From the NCBI GenBank assembly GCA_030592645.1, contig JAUVIR010000023.1, positions 1 through 45,973 on the forward strand: a DNA stretch of 45,973 nucleotides, in the 5' to 3' direction. The stretch is from Candidatus Fermentibacterota bacterium (lineage in GTDB: Bacteria; Fermentibacterota; Fermentibacteria; Fermentibacterales; JCC-6). Below are positions 8,822 through 17,886 of the stretch, piece after piece (the first letter of the stretch is position 1; the number at the start of each line of letters is the position of its first letter). Under the pieces are notes generated by a model, which was not told the DNA's origin, did not search any database, and saw only the letters and a list, made by a program, of their open reading frames with translations. Position numbers and translations under genes: made by a program.

Positions 8822-9451
8822 TCAGCTGATACCTCTTCGCGGACAGAACTTAAAAAGATCGCATGAATCGCAGGAGGGATTCCTGGAAGTACATACCGCT
8901 CTGCCGTGAAATCCGAGCTGGTGACTGAATGAGGTCTGGTGATCTTCAGGCACCAGTCTCCTGAGACTGCTCTCGATTTTCTCCGGCTGCTTTGCGCGGG
9001 TGAGGTCAAGCCTGCCCGACAGCCTTCCCACGTGGGTATCCACGATGATCGCAGGTTTGCCGAATACTTCCCCGATTATGACGTTCGCTGTCTTTCTTCC
9101 CACACCCGGTATCCGGACAAGTCCGTCAATGGTATCCGGCAGCCCGCCATTCTCCAGAAGCCATTTTGCGGCATTCCGGATCGAATTTGCTTTTGATCTG
9201 AAAAACCCCAGAGAGTGAACTGTATCCTCTATCAGTCCCCTGTCTGCCGCGGCAAGTCCGCTGATGTCATGAACCTCAGTCCAGAGGAGGGGAGTTACGC
9301 GGTTAACAGCGTTATCCGTTGTTCTTGCCGATAGAATAGTTGCTATAAGGAGTTTTTCAGGATCTCCATAGTATTCCAGAACGCACCTCGCATCAGGGTA
9401 GAGAAGAGGCAGGCGCTGAAGCAGGATCTCAATACGCTCACTATTCTTCAC
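8822..9451 (-). CDS. nth: Endonuclease III (base-excision repair DNA glycosylase/AP lyase)
   Basis: It removes oxidised pyrimidines from DNA and cleaves the resulting abasic site. At 209 residues it has the normal length. The helix-hairpin-helix LVRIPGVGRKTANV carries catalytic Lys120, and VDTHVGR carries Asp138. The C-terminal 4Fe-4S loop has Cys187, 194, 197 and 203 with C-x6-C-x2-C-x5-C spacing. All of these match the numbering of the E. coli enzyme. The start is GTG 9451, set by GAGGAG about 8 nt upstream; the ATG inside that region leads straight to a stop. It is divergent from the RmlC-like gene. No partner repair gene is adjacent. Confidence 0.95.
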   Translation of the reverse strand: MKNSERIEILLQRLPLLYPDARCVLEYYGDPEKLLIATILSARTTDNAVNRVTPLLWTEVHDISGLAAADRGLIEDTVHSLGFFRSKANSIRNAAKWLLENGGLPDTIDGLVRIPGVGRKTANVIIGEVFGKPAIIVDTHVGRLSGRLDLTRAKQPEKIESSLRRLVPEDHQTSFSHQLGFHGRAVCTSRNPSCDSCDLFKFCPRRGIS

Positions 9452-9489
9452 GTTTTCATCTCCTCGGGAGAAGTTTTTTATTACAGGTC

Positions 9490-9519
9490 AATCTAGTATC
9501 TTCGGTAACCTTAATGCAA
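9490..9519 (-). promoter_or_regulatory. Candidate promoter for nth
   Basis: On the minus strand, TTGCAT (9519-9514), an 18-nt spacer and TAGATT (9495-9490) lie 39 nt before the GTG. Both boxes are imperfect. Confidence 0.3.
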
Positions 9520-9536
9520 GTGGAAGGAGAAGTTCC

Positions 9537-10046
9537 TTGAAGATTGAAGAATGCGGAATAGAAGGAGCCCGTCTTTACAGGCTGACAGAGTACCCGGATG
9601 AAAGGGGAAGCTTCTTTGAATTGTTCAGAAAGGAGTGGATACCTGAGGTTTTCGCTGACAGGATACAGGTAAACTGTTCCAGATCATCCGCAGGTGTGAT
9701 CAGAGGGCTCCATTATCATGACCGTCAGTGGGATTTCTGGATCCCTATCAGCGGCAGTATGACAGCAGGTCTTGCGGATCTGCGGAAAGATTCATCCACG
9801 TATGGCAGATCGGTATCCCTGAAGCTGAACGCGGAAGAACCGGCAGGGCTGCTTATCCCACCGGGTGTAGCTCACGGATTCGCTGCAGCTACTGATCTGG
9901 TACTTGTTTATATCGTAAGTAACTATTTTGATAGTACCGATGAGCACGGCATAGCCTGGAACGATCCTGCATTATCCATTGAATGGGGGATAGAGAATCC
10001 TGTTGTTTCGCAAAGGGATGTTCTCAACGAACCGTACAGCTGGTAG
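9537..10046 (+). CDS. dTDP-4-dehydrorhamnose 3,5-epimerase-family protein
   Basis: A 169-residue RmlC-type cupin. The family epimerises dTDP-4-keto-6-deoxyglucose at C3 and C5 for rhamnose and related surface sugars. Visible signatures are YPDERGSFFELFR near 19-31, the IRGLHYH strand with catalytic His near 60, PPGVAHGFAA near 108-117, and the closing DSTDEHGIAWNDPALSIEW block typical of RmlC. The start is TTG 9537, 6 nt after GGAAGGAGA. No other rml gene is next to it, so the exact sugar (rhamnose, or another dTDP-deoxysugar epimerase of the same fold) is open. A REP-like palindrome lies just after the stop. Confidence 0.82.
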   Translation: MKIEECGIEGARLYRLTEYPDERGSFFELFRKEWIPEVFADRIQVNCSRSSAGVIRGLHYHDRQWDFWIPISGSMTAGLADLRKDSSTYGRSVSLKLNAEEPAGLLIPPGVAHGFAAATDLVLVYIVSNYFDSTDEHGIAWNDPALSIEWGIENPVVSQRDVLNEPYSW

Positions 10047-10063
10047 CTGGGATAGTTAAAAAG

Positions 10064-10102
10064 GGGACGGAGGTAATTAGATTTTCCAATTACCTCCGTC
10101 CC
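10064..10102. repeat. REP-like palindrome with a perfect 15-bp stem
   Basis: GGGACGGAGGTAATT (10064-10078) is repeated as an exact inverted copy at 10088-10102 around a 9-nt loop. It lies between the epimerase stop and the 3' end of tRNA-Leu, 4 nt from the encoded CCA. Palindromes with a GGGACGGAGGT-type arm are typical of dispersed REP elements moved by REP-associated (Y1) transposases. It may also terminate transcription in both directions. Confidence 0.7.
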
Positions 10103-10105
10103 TAT

Positions 10106-10193
10106 TGGTACCGAAGGGGGGACTTGAACCCCCACGAGGAAATTCCTCACTAGGTCCTGAACCTAGCGCGTCTGCCTATTCCGCCACTTCGGC
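10106..10193 (-). tRNA. tRNA-Leu (anticodon CAG)
   Basis: On the minus strand, acceptor stem GCCGAAG pairs with CTTCGGT, followed by discriminator A and an encoded CCA. The anticodon loop TTCAGGA sits between CTAGG/CCTAG arms. A long variable arm (GAGGAATTTCCTC) marks it as class II, and the T loop reads GGTTCAAGTCC. Length is 88 nt with CCA. It decodes CUG. Confidence 0.96.
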
Positions 10194-10205
10194 TCTGTGC
10201 CCGCG

Positions 10206-10234
10206 ATACTAGGGAAGAAATCGCATAAAGTCAA
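10206..10234 (-). promoter_or_regulatory. Promoter of tRNA-Leu(CAG)
   Basis: On the minus strand, TTGACT (10234-10229), a 17-nt spacer and TAGTAT (10211-10206) lie 12 nt upstream of the mature tRNA 5' end. Spacing and position fit a sigma-70 promoter. Confidence 0.65.
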
Positions 10235-10242
10235 TATTCATC

Positions 10243-10271
10243 TTACCGAACTCACTGTTTTGCTGTATATT
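10243..10271 (+). promoter_or_regulatory. Candidate promoter for the smpB run
   Basis: TTACCG (10243-10248), a 17-nt spacer and TATATT (10266-10271), 24 nt before the smpB ATG. The -10 is good and the -35 is weak. Confidence 0.35.
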
Positions 10272-10294
10272 TCCAGGCCGGGAAAGGTGAATAA

Positions 10295-10765
10295 ATGAAA
10301 GAAGATAAAAAAGTGATCGCGCGGAACCGGAAAGCCCGTTACGAATACGAGATACTCGATTCAATGGAAGTGGGGCTTGTACTGAAGGGTTCGGAGATCA
10401 AATCCATAAGGGATGGAAAGGTCAGTCTTGTCGGGGCTTACGCTTCACTGGACGATAACGGGGAACTCTGGGTCCATCAGATGCATATCGCTGAATATGA
10501 CCCGGCAAGGGATAATCATGAGCCATACCGTGATAGAAAGCTGCTGGCGCACAGAAGGCAGCTGAAAAAGATGGGTAGATTAATCCGTGAGAAGGGCTAT
10601 ACGCTTATTCCGCTTGATATTCATATCACTTGCGGAAGGGCAAAGCTTGAACTGGGGATATGCAGGGGTAAGAAGCAGTACGATAAACGCAGGGCAATTG
10701 CGGAGCGGGACAATGAACGGAATATTAGAACAGAGATGAAGAGGGCTTTGCGAGGTAATGATTAG
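10295..10765 (+). CDS. smpB: SsrA-binding protein SmpB
   Basis: It binds tmRNA and brings it to stalled ribosomes for trans-translation. At 156 residues it is full length. The opening (VIARNRKARYEYEILDSMEVGLVL) and the LKGSEIKSIRDGKVSL segment are the standard SmpB core. KLLAHRRQLKKM, then LELGICRGKKQYDKR, then a basic C-terminal helix (RDNERNIRTEMKRAL) complete the family pattern; the basic tail enters the decoding centre. An AAAGGTG site precedes ATG 10295. It overlaps the amidase gene by 8 nt. No tmRNA gene is visible in this window. Confidence 0.96.
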   Translation: MKEDKKVIARNRKARYEYEILDSMEVGLVLKGSEIKSIRDGKVSLVGAYASLDDNGELWVHQMHIAEYDPARDNHEPYRDRKLLAHRRQLKKMGRLIREKGYTLIPLDIHITCGRAKLELGICRGKKQYDKRRAIAERDNERNIRTEMKRALRGND

Positions 10766-11918
10766 CTTCCAGATTCTATTATTATGCACGGCAGCCCTGC
10801 TGGGTGGAACGGTAAGCATCCGTATCATTCCGAGGTACGATGGACTGCTCATGGAGCTTACCTCTTCAGAATTAATAACAGACAGTATAACCATTACCGG
10901 ATATTCGGTGAATGTGAGGCCGGGCGGCAGAGTCATTATGCCCGAAGCCTTTCTGCCCTTCTGGGTGAGCGGCTGGGAGCCTGACGCCGATTCCTGCGGT
11001 TTTACAGTTGAACTGACAGATGCGATCGATTCCCTTGAATATTCGCTCCGGGAAGAGGGCAGGCTCATGCTTATCTTCTTTCGGGCAGCGGAGCCTATGC
11101 TTTTTCCTGAACTTTCATGGAACGGCCCTCCGAGAGAACCTGTATATACCGGTTCCGACCAGATTTATTCGGATTCATCGGTCATTGCAGCACTGGAAAT
11201 GGGACAGGAGTCGCCCTGGCTCGATAATTTTGACTGCATAGTTATCGATCCGGGCCACGGCGGCCGGGATCCGGGTGCGGTAGGTTATTCAGGTACTTTT
11301 GAAAAGGACAGGGCTCTTGAGATAGCCCTTCTGGTGCGCGATATCCTTCAGATCAGAAGGCCCGAACTGGAAATAGTAATGACAAGAAGCACCGATTGTT
11401 ACGTATCGCTTGGAGCCAGAACACGGCTCGCAAACTCAATGAAAGCCGACCTGTTCATAAGTATTCACTGCAACGCTGCTGTAAATTCATCCGCGAACGG
11501 TTTTGAGACGTTCTTTCTATCCAGAGCCCGGAGCGATGACAGCAGAGCGGTTGAAATGCTTGAGAACAGCGTCATAGAGTTCGATGAGGGGTACGATTCA
11601 GGTTCTCATTCTTTCGGGGATGATGCTCTTTCGTTTCTCCTTGCCGATATAGCCCAGAGCATATACCTGGAAAGAAGCAGCTCTCTCGCGGTTGAGATTC
11701 AGGACAGCATGGCGGAGCGTTTCGCCGGAAACGCGAGCAGAGGGGTGAAGCAGGCTGGATTTTACGTATTGCGCGGTGCACTGATGCCTTCGGTTCTTGT
11801 CGAGATAGCGTTTATCTCAAATCCGCAGGAAGAACAGATGCTCCAATCTCTGGACTTCCGTCTTGCATCTGCAGAAGCTATTGTAGATGCTGTTCTGAAG
11901 TTTGCTGAGCAGCAGTAA
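10758..11918 (+). CDS. N-acetylmuramoyl-L-alanine amidase (Amidase_3, AmiA/B/C type), exported
   Basis: It cuts the bond between MurNAc and the stem peptide of peptidoglycan, usually during daughter-cell separation. Residues 1-20 form a signal peptide. Residues 20-130 are a beta-rich N-terminal domain in the place of AMIN. The catalytic domain starts at IVIDPGHGG with zinc ligands His167, Glu182 and His237 (SIHCNA) and catalytic Glu349 (VLVEIAFISN). ATG 10758 lies inside the end of smpB, so the two are coupled. The gene is followed closely by a membrane-anchored protein and murI, making a cell-wall cluster. Confidence 0.93.
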   Translation: MISFQILLLCTAALLGGTVSIRIIPRYDGLLMELTSSELITDSITITGYSVNVRPGGRVIMPEAFLPFWVSGWEPDADSCGFTVELTDAIDSLEYSLREEGRLMLIFFRAAEPMLFPELSWNGPPREPVYTGSDQIYSDSSVIAALEMGQESPWLDNFDCIVIDPGHGGRDPGAVGYSGTFEKDRALEIALLVRDILQIRRPELEIVMTRSTDCYVSLGARTRLANSMKADLFISIHCNAAVNSSANGFETFFLSRARSDDSRAVEMLENSVIEFDEGYDSGSHSFGDDALSFLLADIAQSIYLERSSSLAVEIQDSMAERFAGNASRGVKQAGFYVLRGALMPSVLVEIAFISNPQEEQMLQSLDFRLASAEAIVDAVLKFAEQQ

Positions 11919-11931
11919 TGGAGGATTTTTA

Positions 11932-12543
11932 ATGTTGAAGCTTGAAAGCGATGATCTGCGGGGAATACTAATTCGCCTAGGGGTAATCGCCGGTATTATC
12001 GTTCTCATTTATTTCGCCATATCCTTCGGCATGAAAACCGTTAACAGTTCCCTGGGAATAGAGGATAACCGGGATGAGCCCTCAGAAGAGGTTGAGCTTT
12101 ATACAGCTCCGGAGAGCCTGTATGCATCTCCGGACGGTATGACTCTTCCGGAAATAGAGGATCTGCCCGAAGGGCCTGAAGCCTACTGGGAACTAACTCC
12201 CTGCTCCATATACGTATCTGAATCATCCTCACCGGTATTTGATTCGCTTCCAACCGCGCCGGAAATCGAGAATAAACCGCTTGAAGCTCTGTTTCTGGTT
12301 AAGAGATGGGCTGGTGAAGCAGGGATAGAGGCTGACTACATAGATCAGGTTTACATATTTACAAAACTCGATACCATTTATGTTGACCTTCCTTCAGAAA
12401 GAGATTTTCTTGGTCTGAAAATGACAATAGAGAGCCGATTCATCTGTTTCACACGTCTGTTCCCCATAGTTGCCGGAAATCTGCTGTCTTCGTATCCTGA
12501 AGGTATTCCACTGAGAGGCGTAGAAGGAGTATTCAGACAATGA
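11932..12543 (+). CDS. Membrane-anchored protein of unknown function
   Basis: 203 residues from ATG 11932, chosen over the in-frame ATG at 11902 because GGAGG (11920-11924) lies about 8 nt before it and the upstream start is buried in the amidase gene. One membrane helix at about residues 10-32 (LIRLGVIAGIIVLIYFAISF) is followed by an acidic linker and a C-terminal domain (ALFLVKRWAGEAGIEADYIDQVYIF, then TIYVDLPSERDFLGLKMTIESR). The topology is N-in with the domain in the periplasm. I do not recognise the domain; a GerMN-like or division-accessory role is only suggested by position between an amidase and murI. Its stop overlaps the murI start (ATGA). Confidence 0.75.
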   Translation: MLKLESDDLRGILIRLGVIAGIIVLIYFAISFGMKTVNSSLGIEDNRDEPSEEVELYTAPESLYASPDGMTLPEIEDLPEGPEAYWELTPCSIYVSESSSPVFDSLPTAPEIENKPLEALFLVKRWAGEAGIEADYIDQVYIFTKLDTIYVDLPSERDFLGLKMTIESRFICFTRLFPIVAGNLLSSYPEGIPLRGVEGVFRQ

Positions 12544-13346
12544 ACTCAGGAAAGATCGGTATCTTTGACTCGGGAGTAGGAGGTCTTACGGTTGTAAGGG
12601 CTGTGAACAGCCTGCTTCCAAATGAATCGGTAGTATATTTCGGTGACACGGCAAGGCTGCCCTACGGTTCAAAATCACCCGAGACGGTAATCAGGTTCGC
12701 GATTGAGGATGCTGAATTTCTTCTGGGTAAGGGTCTCAAGCTCCTTGTTGTAGCATGCAATACCGCTTCATCGGTCAGTCTTCCCGCCCTCAGAGAGTTC
12801 GCTGATGTGCCCGTAATAGGCGTTATAGAGCCCGGAGCGAAGGCTGCCGCGGGAATAACTGAATCAGGGATAGTGGGGGTTATAGGAACCCTTGGCACAA
12901 TTTCAAGCGGAGCCTACCAGAAAGCTCTGAAATCATTCGAATCGGTGAAAAGGGTGATAGCCCAGCCCGCGCCTCTCCTGGTTCCTCTTGTGGAAGAAGG
13001 AATGCTCGAGCACAACATCACCGATTTGATTCTGAAGGAATACACAGCGCCGCTTGTAAATGAGGGTATCGATACACTGGTTCTGGGCTGCACGCATTAT
13101 CCTCTTCTGAGGGATGCACTATCGCGACTGCTTGGAGAGGGGATCAGGCTGATTGATTCTGCAGAATCAACGGCAGATGAGGTTGCCTCTATTCTTGACG
13201 CTGAAGGTATAATATCTGATAACATTCAGGGGGAGAACAGTTTTTACGTCAGTGACATCCCCCTGAAATTCCAGGAGGTCGCTCAGAGGTTCTTAGGTAA
13301 AACCATACCTATGGTCACACAGATCGAAGTGGGTGATCTGCATTGA
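12540..13346 (+). CDS. murI: Glutamate racemase
   Basis: It converts L-glutamate to D-glutamate for peptidoglycan stem peptides. The 268 residues show all family motifs: IGIFDSGVGGL with Asp10, VVYFGDTARLPYG, VVACNTASS with catalytic Cys73, PVIGVIEPGAKAA, and VLGCTHYPLL with catalytic Cys184. The start is ATG 12540, overlapping the upstream stop by four bases. It is the third gene of the amidase/anchor/murI cluster and is followed at short distance by rph. Confidence 0.96.
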   Translation: MNSGKIGIFDSGVGGLTVVRAVNSLLPNESVVYFGDTARLPYGSKSPETVIRFAIEDAEFLLGKGLKLLVVACNTASSVSLPALREFADVPVIGVIEPGAKAAAGITESGIVGVIGTLGTISSGAYQKALKSFESVKRVIAQPAPLLVPLVEEGMLEHNITDLILKEYTAPLVNEGIDTLVLGCTHYPLLRDALSRLLGEGIRLIDSAESTADEVASILDAEGIISDNIQGENSFYVSDIPLKFQEVAQRFLGKTIPMVTQIEVGDLH

Positions 13347-13385
13347 TCCTCAATGAGCAGCGATTTCGAAAATGACAGGAGCCCG

Positions 13386-14099
13386 ATGAGAGTTGACGGA
13401 CGCCAGAACGACGATCTTCGAGAGATCGAGATAGAAACCGGGTACCAGCCCCTGCCTGACGGCAGCGTGATGATAACATGGGGAGAAACCAGGGTTCTCT
13501 GCTCTGCATCTGTTGAATACAGAGTTCCATTCTTCCTCGCAGGCAAGGGAAGCGGATGGATCACCGCAGAGTATGGAATGCTTCCGGGCAGCGGCAACCG
13601 CAGAATTCAGAGAGAGCGCAGTGGAGCGAAGGGACGAACACAGGAGATACAGAGGCTGATAGGAAGAAGCCTGAGGCAGGCGGTTAACCTCGACAGAATG
13701 GGTGAGCGGACCATAACGATAGACTGCGATGTTCTGATAGCCGACGGCGGTACACGAGTTGCGTCAATTGTCGGCGGCGCTGTGGCTCTGCGGCTTGCCA
13801 TAAAACGGCAGATCGTGGAGAGGAAGATGAAGGAAGACCCGTTCAGGGGTTACGTCAGTGCCTTGAGCCTGGGTGTGGTCGGTGACGATATCCTTCTGGA
13901 TCTATGCTACGATGAAGATTTCAGAGCTGTCATGGACATGAATGTTGTGGCCAGCGAATCAGGTGAGCTGGTTGAACTGCAGGCTACTGCGGAGGGTGGA
14001 ACAGTTCCCCTCAAGACGGTAAATACTATGACGGAAAAAGCGATAAAAGCTATCAGAGAGATTATTATCCCCCTTCAGAGGGAGGCTTCAGCGGAATGA
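13386..14099 (+). CDS. rph: Ribonuclease PH
   Basis: A phosphorolytic 3'-5' exoribonuclease that trims tRNA 3' ends. Start 13386 (MRVDGRQNDDLR) is chosen because AGGAG at 13377-13381 precedes it and family members begin almost exactly there. That gives 237 residues, close to the usual 238-240; ATG 13353 would add 11 unmatched residues. Visible motifs are RPH-type GSVMITWGETRVLCSASVE, GWITAEYGMLPGS, the RSGAKGRTQEIQRLIGRSLR basic patch, and IDCDVLIADGGTR. The stop overlaps the next gene's ATG (ATGA). Confidence 0.95.
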   Translation: MRVDGRQNDDLREIEIETGYQPLPDGSVMITWGETRVLCSASVEYRVPFFLAGKGSGWITAEYGMLPGSGNRRIQRERSGAKGRTQEIQRLIGRSLRQAVNLDRMGERTITIDCDVLIADGGTRVASIVGGAVALRLAIKRQIVERKMKEDPFRGYVSALSLGVVGDDILLDLCYDEDFRAVMDMNVVASESGELVELQATAEGGTVPLKTVNTMTEKAIKAIREIIIPLQREASAE

Positions 14100-14689
14100 A
14101 GCGAATTGTTCTTGCTTCGGGCAACCCGGACAAACTGAGGGAGCTTCGGTACCTCCTTCGGGACCTTGAGATTGAAATAATCCCGGTTCGCGATCTGATC
14201 CCGGACTGGTCAGTTGAGGAGACGGGTATCAGCCTTGAGGAGAACGCATTTTTAAAAGCGAGGGATGCGGCTGAGAAAACCAGCCTTCCTGCAATAGCAG
14301 ACGATACAGGTCTTTTCGTCGATGTGCTTGGAGGCGCTCCAGGCATTTATGCCGCAAGGTTTGCAGGTATCGATTGTTCGTATGATAACAATATCAAAAA
14401 GCTCTTAAGAACGATGCTCTGCGAGGAGAACAGGCAAGCTGCATTCAGAACTTCTGCAGTTCTGGTATCACCTGAGGTGGAATTAAGCGTATTGGGAGAG
14501 ATAACGGGCACTATTATAGAGGAGCCTGATGGGGAAGACGGGTTCGGTTACGACCCGATCTTCCTTCCCGATGAACTTGACCGTACTTTCGCAAGATGCT
14601 CAGCAGAGGAGAAACATCGCATCAGCCACAGAGCACGTGCTATGCAAAAACTCAGGGATAAGCTTCTTTCGGCAGGTATTACCGGATAG
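14096..14689 (+). CDS. rdgB: XTP/dITP diphosphatase (RdgB/HAM1 family)
   Basis: It hydrolyses non-canonical purine triphosphates (dITP, XTP) to keep them out of DNA. The 197 residues open with IVLASGNPDKLREL (family SxNxxK motif) and contain ETGISLEENAFLKA, IADDTGLFVDVLGGAPGIYAARF and EDGFGYDPIF, all standard for the family. It is coupled to rph by a 4-nt overlap, a common gene pair in bacteria. It converges on the EF-G gene with only 4 nt between the stops, and no terminator hairpin is visible there. Confidence 0.95.
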   Translation: MKRIVLASGNPDKLRELRYLLRDLEIEIIPVRDLIPDWSVEETGISLEENAFLKARDAAEKTSLPAIADDTGLFVDVLGGAPGIYAARFAGIDCSYDNNIKKLLRTMLCEENRQAAFRTSAVLVSPEVELSVLGEITGTIIEEPDGEDGFGYDPIFLPDELDRTFARCSAEEKHRISHRARAMQKLRDKLLSAGITG

Positions 14690-14693
14690 CAGA

Positions 14694-16772
14694 TCATTTC
14701 TTTTTGAGTTCTTCCAGCACCTTTTCAGCAATAGAGAACGGAACCGCTTTGTAATGCTCGAAGTGCATTGTGAAGCCTGCCCTTCCCTGGGTCATGTTCC
14801 GAAGATCCGTTGCGTACCCGAACATTTCTGAAAGGGGAATAAAGGCTTTTACCACTTGCGCGTTTCCCTGAAGGTCCATTGATGTGATGTTCCCGCGCTT
14901 CCCGTATATATTTCCAGTGACATTACCCGCATAATCCTCGGGCGTTGTAACCGAAACGCTCATAACAGGTTCAAGAAGCTGGGGATTTCCTCTCATGAAA
15001 GCTTTTTTGAAGGCTGACTCGGCGCATTTCCGGAAAGCCATCTCCGAAGAGTCAACCTCGTGGAAAGAGCCGTCCTTCAGTGTAACTCTGATATCAACCA
15101 CGGGGAAATCAAGCATTACTCCTCGTGACATCGCGTCTACGATTCCCTTTTCAACCGCGGGTATGTATTCACGGGGAATATTTCCGCCCTTTACCTGGTT
15201 CCGGAATTCGAACCCGTGACCTGCGGGCATCGGCTTTAAGGTCATGATGATATGAGCGTACTGACCCCTGCCGCCTGTCTGTTTGGAGAGTTTTTCGTTG
15301 ATATCGACACTGGAGGTAATGGTTTCCCTGTACGCTACCCGGGGAGGGGAGGTGGTAACTTCGACAGCGAACTCCCTTTTCAGCCGGTCGAGAATTATCT
15401 CAAGGTGGAGCTCACCCATGCCGGAAATAATTGTTTCAGATGTGTCCGGATCAGTGGAGACTATGAATGTGGGATCCTCCTCTGAGAGCTTCTGGAGGGC
15501 ACGTGAAAGCTTGTCCCGCTCACCTTTCTTCTCAATCATGACCGCTACGCTGAGTACGGGTGAAGGGAATTCAATCGCTTCGAGGATGATAGGATTCTCC
15601 TCGCAGCACAGAGTATCGCCTGTTGATGTATTCGGCAGGCCTGTGACGGCACCTATCTCACCAGTGTAGAGAGCATCAACCGCTTCCCTTTTGTCAGCGT
15701 GCATCCGGAGTATTCTTCCGGCTCTCTGCATCTTGTTCTCGGACGAGTTGTAGACGTACGATCCGGATTCAAGCGTACCGGAATAGACCCTCACATAAAC
15801 AAGTTTTCCAACATGGCGGTCGGTAACGACTTTGAAGGCAAGAGCGGCAAGTCTTCCATCATCCCTGGGAACGCGTTCGATAGGTTTACCTTCTAGACAT
15901 TGACCGCTTATAGGCGGAAGGTCAAGAGGGCTTGGAAGGTAGGCAATAACTGCATCCAGAAGCCTCTGAACACCCATATTCCTGTATGCGCTGCTGCACA
16001 GAACAGGACAGATTGTGCGTGAATGGGTAGCTTTTCTTATTGCATGACTGAGTTCTTCTGAAGAGATATCCTCTCCATTGCAGAATTTCTCAAAGAGCTC
16101 CTCATCAACTTCGCTTACCTTTTCGATGAGATTCTTTCTGCATTTCTCCGTTCTTTCGATCATATCATCAGGGACAGGTTCCTCATGCCATGACATTCCG
16201 CGGTCGGCTTTGTCGTAATAGACAGCGCAGTTGTCTACAAGGTCCACAATGCCCCGGAAGCTGTCTTCCGAGCCTATCGGTATTACTACCGGTACCGCAT
16301 TGGCTCCAAGCTGTTTCTGAATTGACTCCACAACACCGTAGAAATCCGCACCGAGCCTGTCCATTTTGTTAACCAGGGCAATCCTTGGTACCGAGTATTT
16401 TTCAGTCTGTCTCCAGACAGTTTCCGATTGCGGTTCAACACCGCCGACTGCGCAGAAAAGAGCAATTACCCCATCGAGTACCCTGAGGCTGCGTTCTACC
16501 TCTACAGTAAAATCAACATGTCCGGGTGTATCTATCAGGTTTATCATGTGACCGCGCCATTCGGTCGCTGTTGCGGCGCTTGTTATGGTGATTCCGCGCT
16601 CCTGCTCCTGAGCCATCCAGTCCATTACGGCCTGACCGTCGTGGACTTCACCCATTCTATGTAATTTGCCGGTATAGTACAATATTCTTTCCGATACAGT
16701 TGTTTTACCTGCATCGATGTGCGCCAGTATTCCGATATTCCGGAGATGACTGAGTGAAAACTTCCTTGACAA
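14694..16772 (-). CDS. fusA: Translation elongation factor G
   Basis: The translocase GTPase of the ribosome. 692 residues, normal length. G1 is AHIDAGKTT (17-25), the switch region is [14 protein letters not shown]3 is DTPGHVDF, and G4 is NKMD (in [11 protein letters not shown]). Domains II to V follow, with the domain [12 protein letters not shown] loop and the C-terminal [18 protein letters not shown]. The start is TTG 16772, about 7-8 nt after GGAAG on the minus strand. It stands alone rather than in a str operon with rpsL, rpsG and tuf, so it could be a second EF-G copy; the G motifs themselves look fully competent. Confidence 0.93.
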   Translation of the reverse strand: MSRKFSLSHLRNIGILAHIDAGKTTVSERILYYTGKLHRMGEVHDGQAVMDWMAQEQERGITITSAATATEWRGHMINLIDTPGHVDFTVEVERSLRVLDGVIALFCAVGGVEPQSETVWRQTEKYSVPRIALVNKMDRLGADFYGVVESIQKQLGANAVPVVIPIGSEDSFRGIVDLVDNCAVYYDKADRGMSWHEEPVPDDMIERTEKCRKNLIEKVSEVDEELFEKFCNGEDISSEELSHAIRKATHSRTICPVLCSSAYRNMGVQRLLDAVIAYLPSPLDLPPISGQCLEGKPIERVPRDDGRLAALAFKVVTDRHVGKLVYVRVYSGTLESGSYVYNSSENKMQRAGRILRMHADKREAVDALYTGEIGAVTGLPNTSTGDTLCCEENPIILEAIEFPSPVLSVAVMIEKKGERDKLSRALQKLSEEDPTFIVSTDPDTSETIISGMGELHLEIILDRLKREFAVEVTTSPPRVAYRETITSSVDINEKLSKQTGGRGQYAHIIMTLKPMPAGHGFEFRNQVKGGNIPREYIPAVEKGIVDAMSRGVMLDFPVVDIRVTLKDGSFHEVDSSEMAFRKCAESAFKKAFMRGNPQLLEPVMSVSVTTPEDYAGNVTGNIYGKRGNITSMDLQGNAQVVKAFIPLSEMFGYATDLRNMTQGRAGFTMHFEHYKAVPFSIAEKVLEELKKK

Positions 16773-16888
16773 TTCTATACTTCCGTTCCATCTATTTATG
16801 AATATTCAACAAAGAAGCCCGGCTTACCCAGGCTCTGCAGTGCTGTAATATACTGAATAACAGAAATATTGCCTTATCAGGAGGGGAT

Positions 16889-17704
16889 ATGTCGGAAATA
16901 AACATAAGAATCGCGATCATGGATGACATTGAGGATATAGCAGCTATCTCCCGCACGACGTGGGATGGAGACGATTACCTTGAGAAAAAAGCCCCTGGAT
17001 GGATAAGGGATTCCAGCCTTTATGCCGGTGAGCTTGATGGAAAGGTTGTGGGAACTTTCAGATTATCTGCAATGCCCGAAGGGGTCCTGTGGATGGAGGC
17101 GCTTCGCGTACATAAGGATTACCGGAACCGCGGATACGGAAGGCAGCTTGCAGATGCTTCGTTTGAGACCGGGAAGAAGATCATAGGCAGCGGCAAAGCG
17201 AAGTGTATGGAATTCTCAACTTACTTCAAGAATGCTGAAAGTATACATATCTCAATATCCCAGGGCTTCAGAGTTGTGAACCGTTTCATGCTTATGAACC
17301 GGGAAGGTATCGATTCGACCGCGCTGAACGAGAGAATCGAACCTTCAGAGGCAGATTTCATGTCTCTTCCAGGGCACATTCCCTGCGGCTGGAAGTATCC
17401 GAGGCTATGCCGCGGCGGCATCGAATGGGCACTGCAGCGATGTGATACATGGATGAGAGGGGACGTCCTGTTTCTGAGAGAGAGAAATTCCAATGAAACT
17501 ACTCCGCTCCGGGGCGCGGAAGACGACCCGGACAGTTTTCTTGATGGAGCGGAAGCGGCAGCATCGAGTGCAGGTGACTCACATTCATGCATAGTTCTCC
17601 ACGAATCAGGTATAAAGGTTATTGAAAGAGCTTTCGAGAGGGGTTACGATACCTGGGAACCTGTAGAAGGCTGCAATGTATTAATATTCAGATATAACAT
17701 ATAA
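16889..17704 (+). CDS. GNAT-family N-acetyltransferase
   Basis: 271 residues. The N-terminal half (4-150) is a GNAT domain with the acetyl-CoA binding motif A at about 70-88: MEALRVHKDYRNRGYGRQL, matching the R/Q-x-x-G-x-G/A loop. The C-terminal 120 residues (PGHIPCGWKYPRLCRGG onward) have no family I recognise and may set the substrate. AGGAGGGG precedes ATG 16889. The gene sits alone between EF-G (divergent) and tRNA-Leu. The substrate is unknown. Confidence 0.85.
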   Translation: MSEINIRIAIMDDIEDIAAISRTTWDGDDYLEKKAPGWIRDSSLYAGELDGKVVGTFRLSAMPEGVLWMEALRVHKDYRNRGYGRQLADASFETGKKIIGSGKAKCMEFSTYFKNAESIHISISQGFRVVNRFMLMNREGIDSTALNERIEPSEADFMSLPGHIPCGWKYPRLCRGGIEWALQRCDTWMRGDVLFLRERNSNETTPLRGAEDDPDSFLDGAEAAASSAGDSHSCIVLHESGIKVIERAFERGYDTWEPVEGCNVLIFRYNI

Positions 17705-17738
17705 ATACTGAAAATAGTTCAGATATACCGTGATCCCT

Positions 17739-17766
17739 TTGTGCCGTCCGCGCTCTTTGATATATT
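17739..17766 (+). promoter_or_regulatory. Promoter of tRNA-Leu(UAA) and probably mutL
   Basis: TTGTGC (17739-17744), a 16-nt spacer and TATATT (17761-17766) end 14 nt before the tRNA 5' end. Confidence 0.5.
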
Positions 17767-17780
17767 CTGCGTTAACAAAT

Positions 17781-17868
17781 GCCGGGATGGTGGAATTGGC
17801 AGACACAACGGACTTAAAATCCGTTGCTCTTTTTGGGCGTGAGGGTTCAAGTCCCTCTCCCGGCACCA
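17781..17868 (+). tRNA. tRNA-Leu (anticodon TAA)
   Basis: GCCGGGA pairs with TCCCGGC, then A and an encoded CCA. The anticodon arm ACGGACTTAAAATCCGT carries TAA. A long variable arm and a GGTTCAAGTCC T loop make it class II. 88 nt with CCA. It decodes UUA. The 3' end is only 18 nt before the mutL start codon. Confidence 0.96.
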
Positions 17869-17886
17869 TTTTCCGAAAGGGATACA

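Noticed and set aside
17824..17886. Longer MutL start inside the tRNA
   Set aside because: The extra residues are the tRNA 3' half read as protein; TTG 17887 has a ribosome site and matches the family N-terminus.
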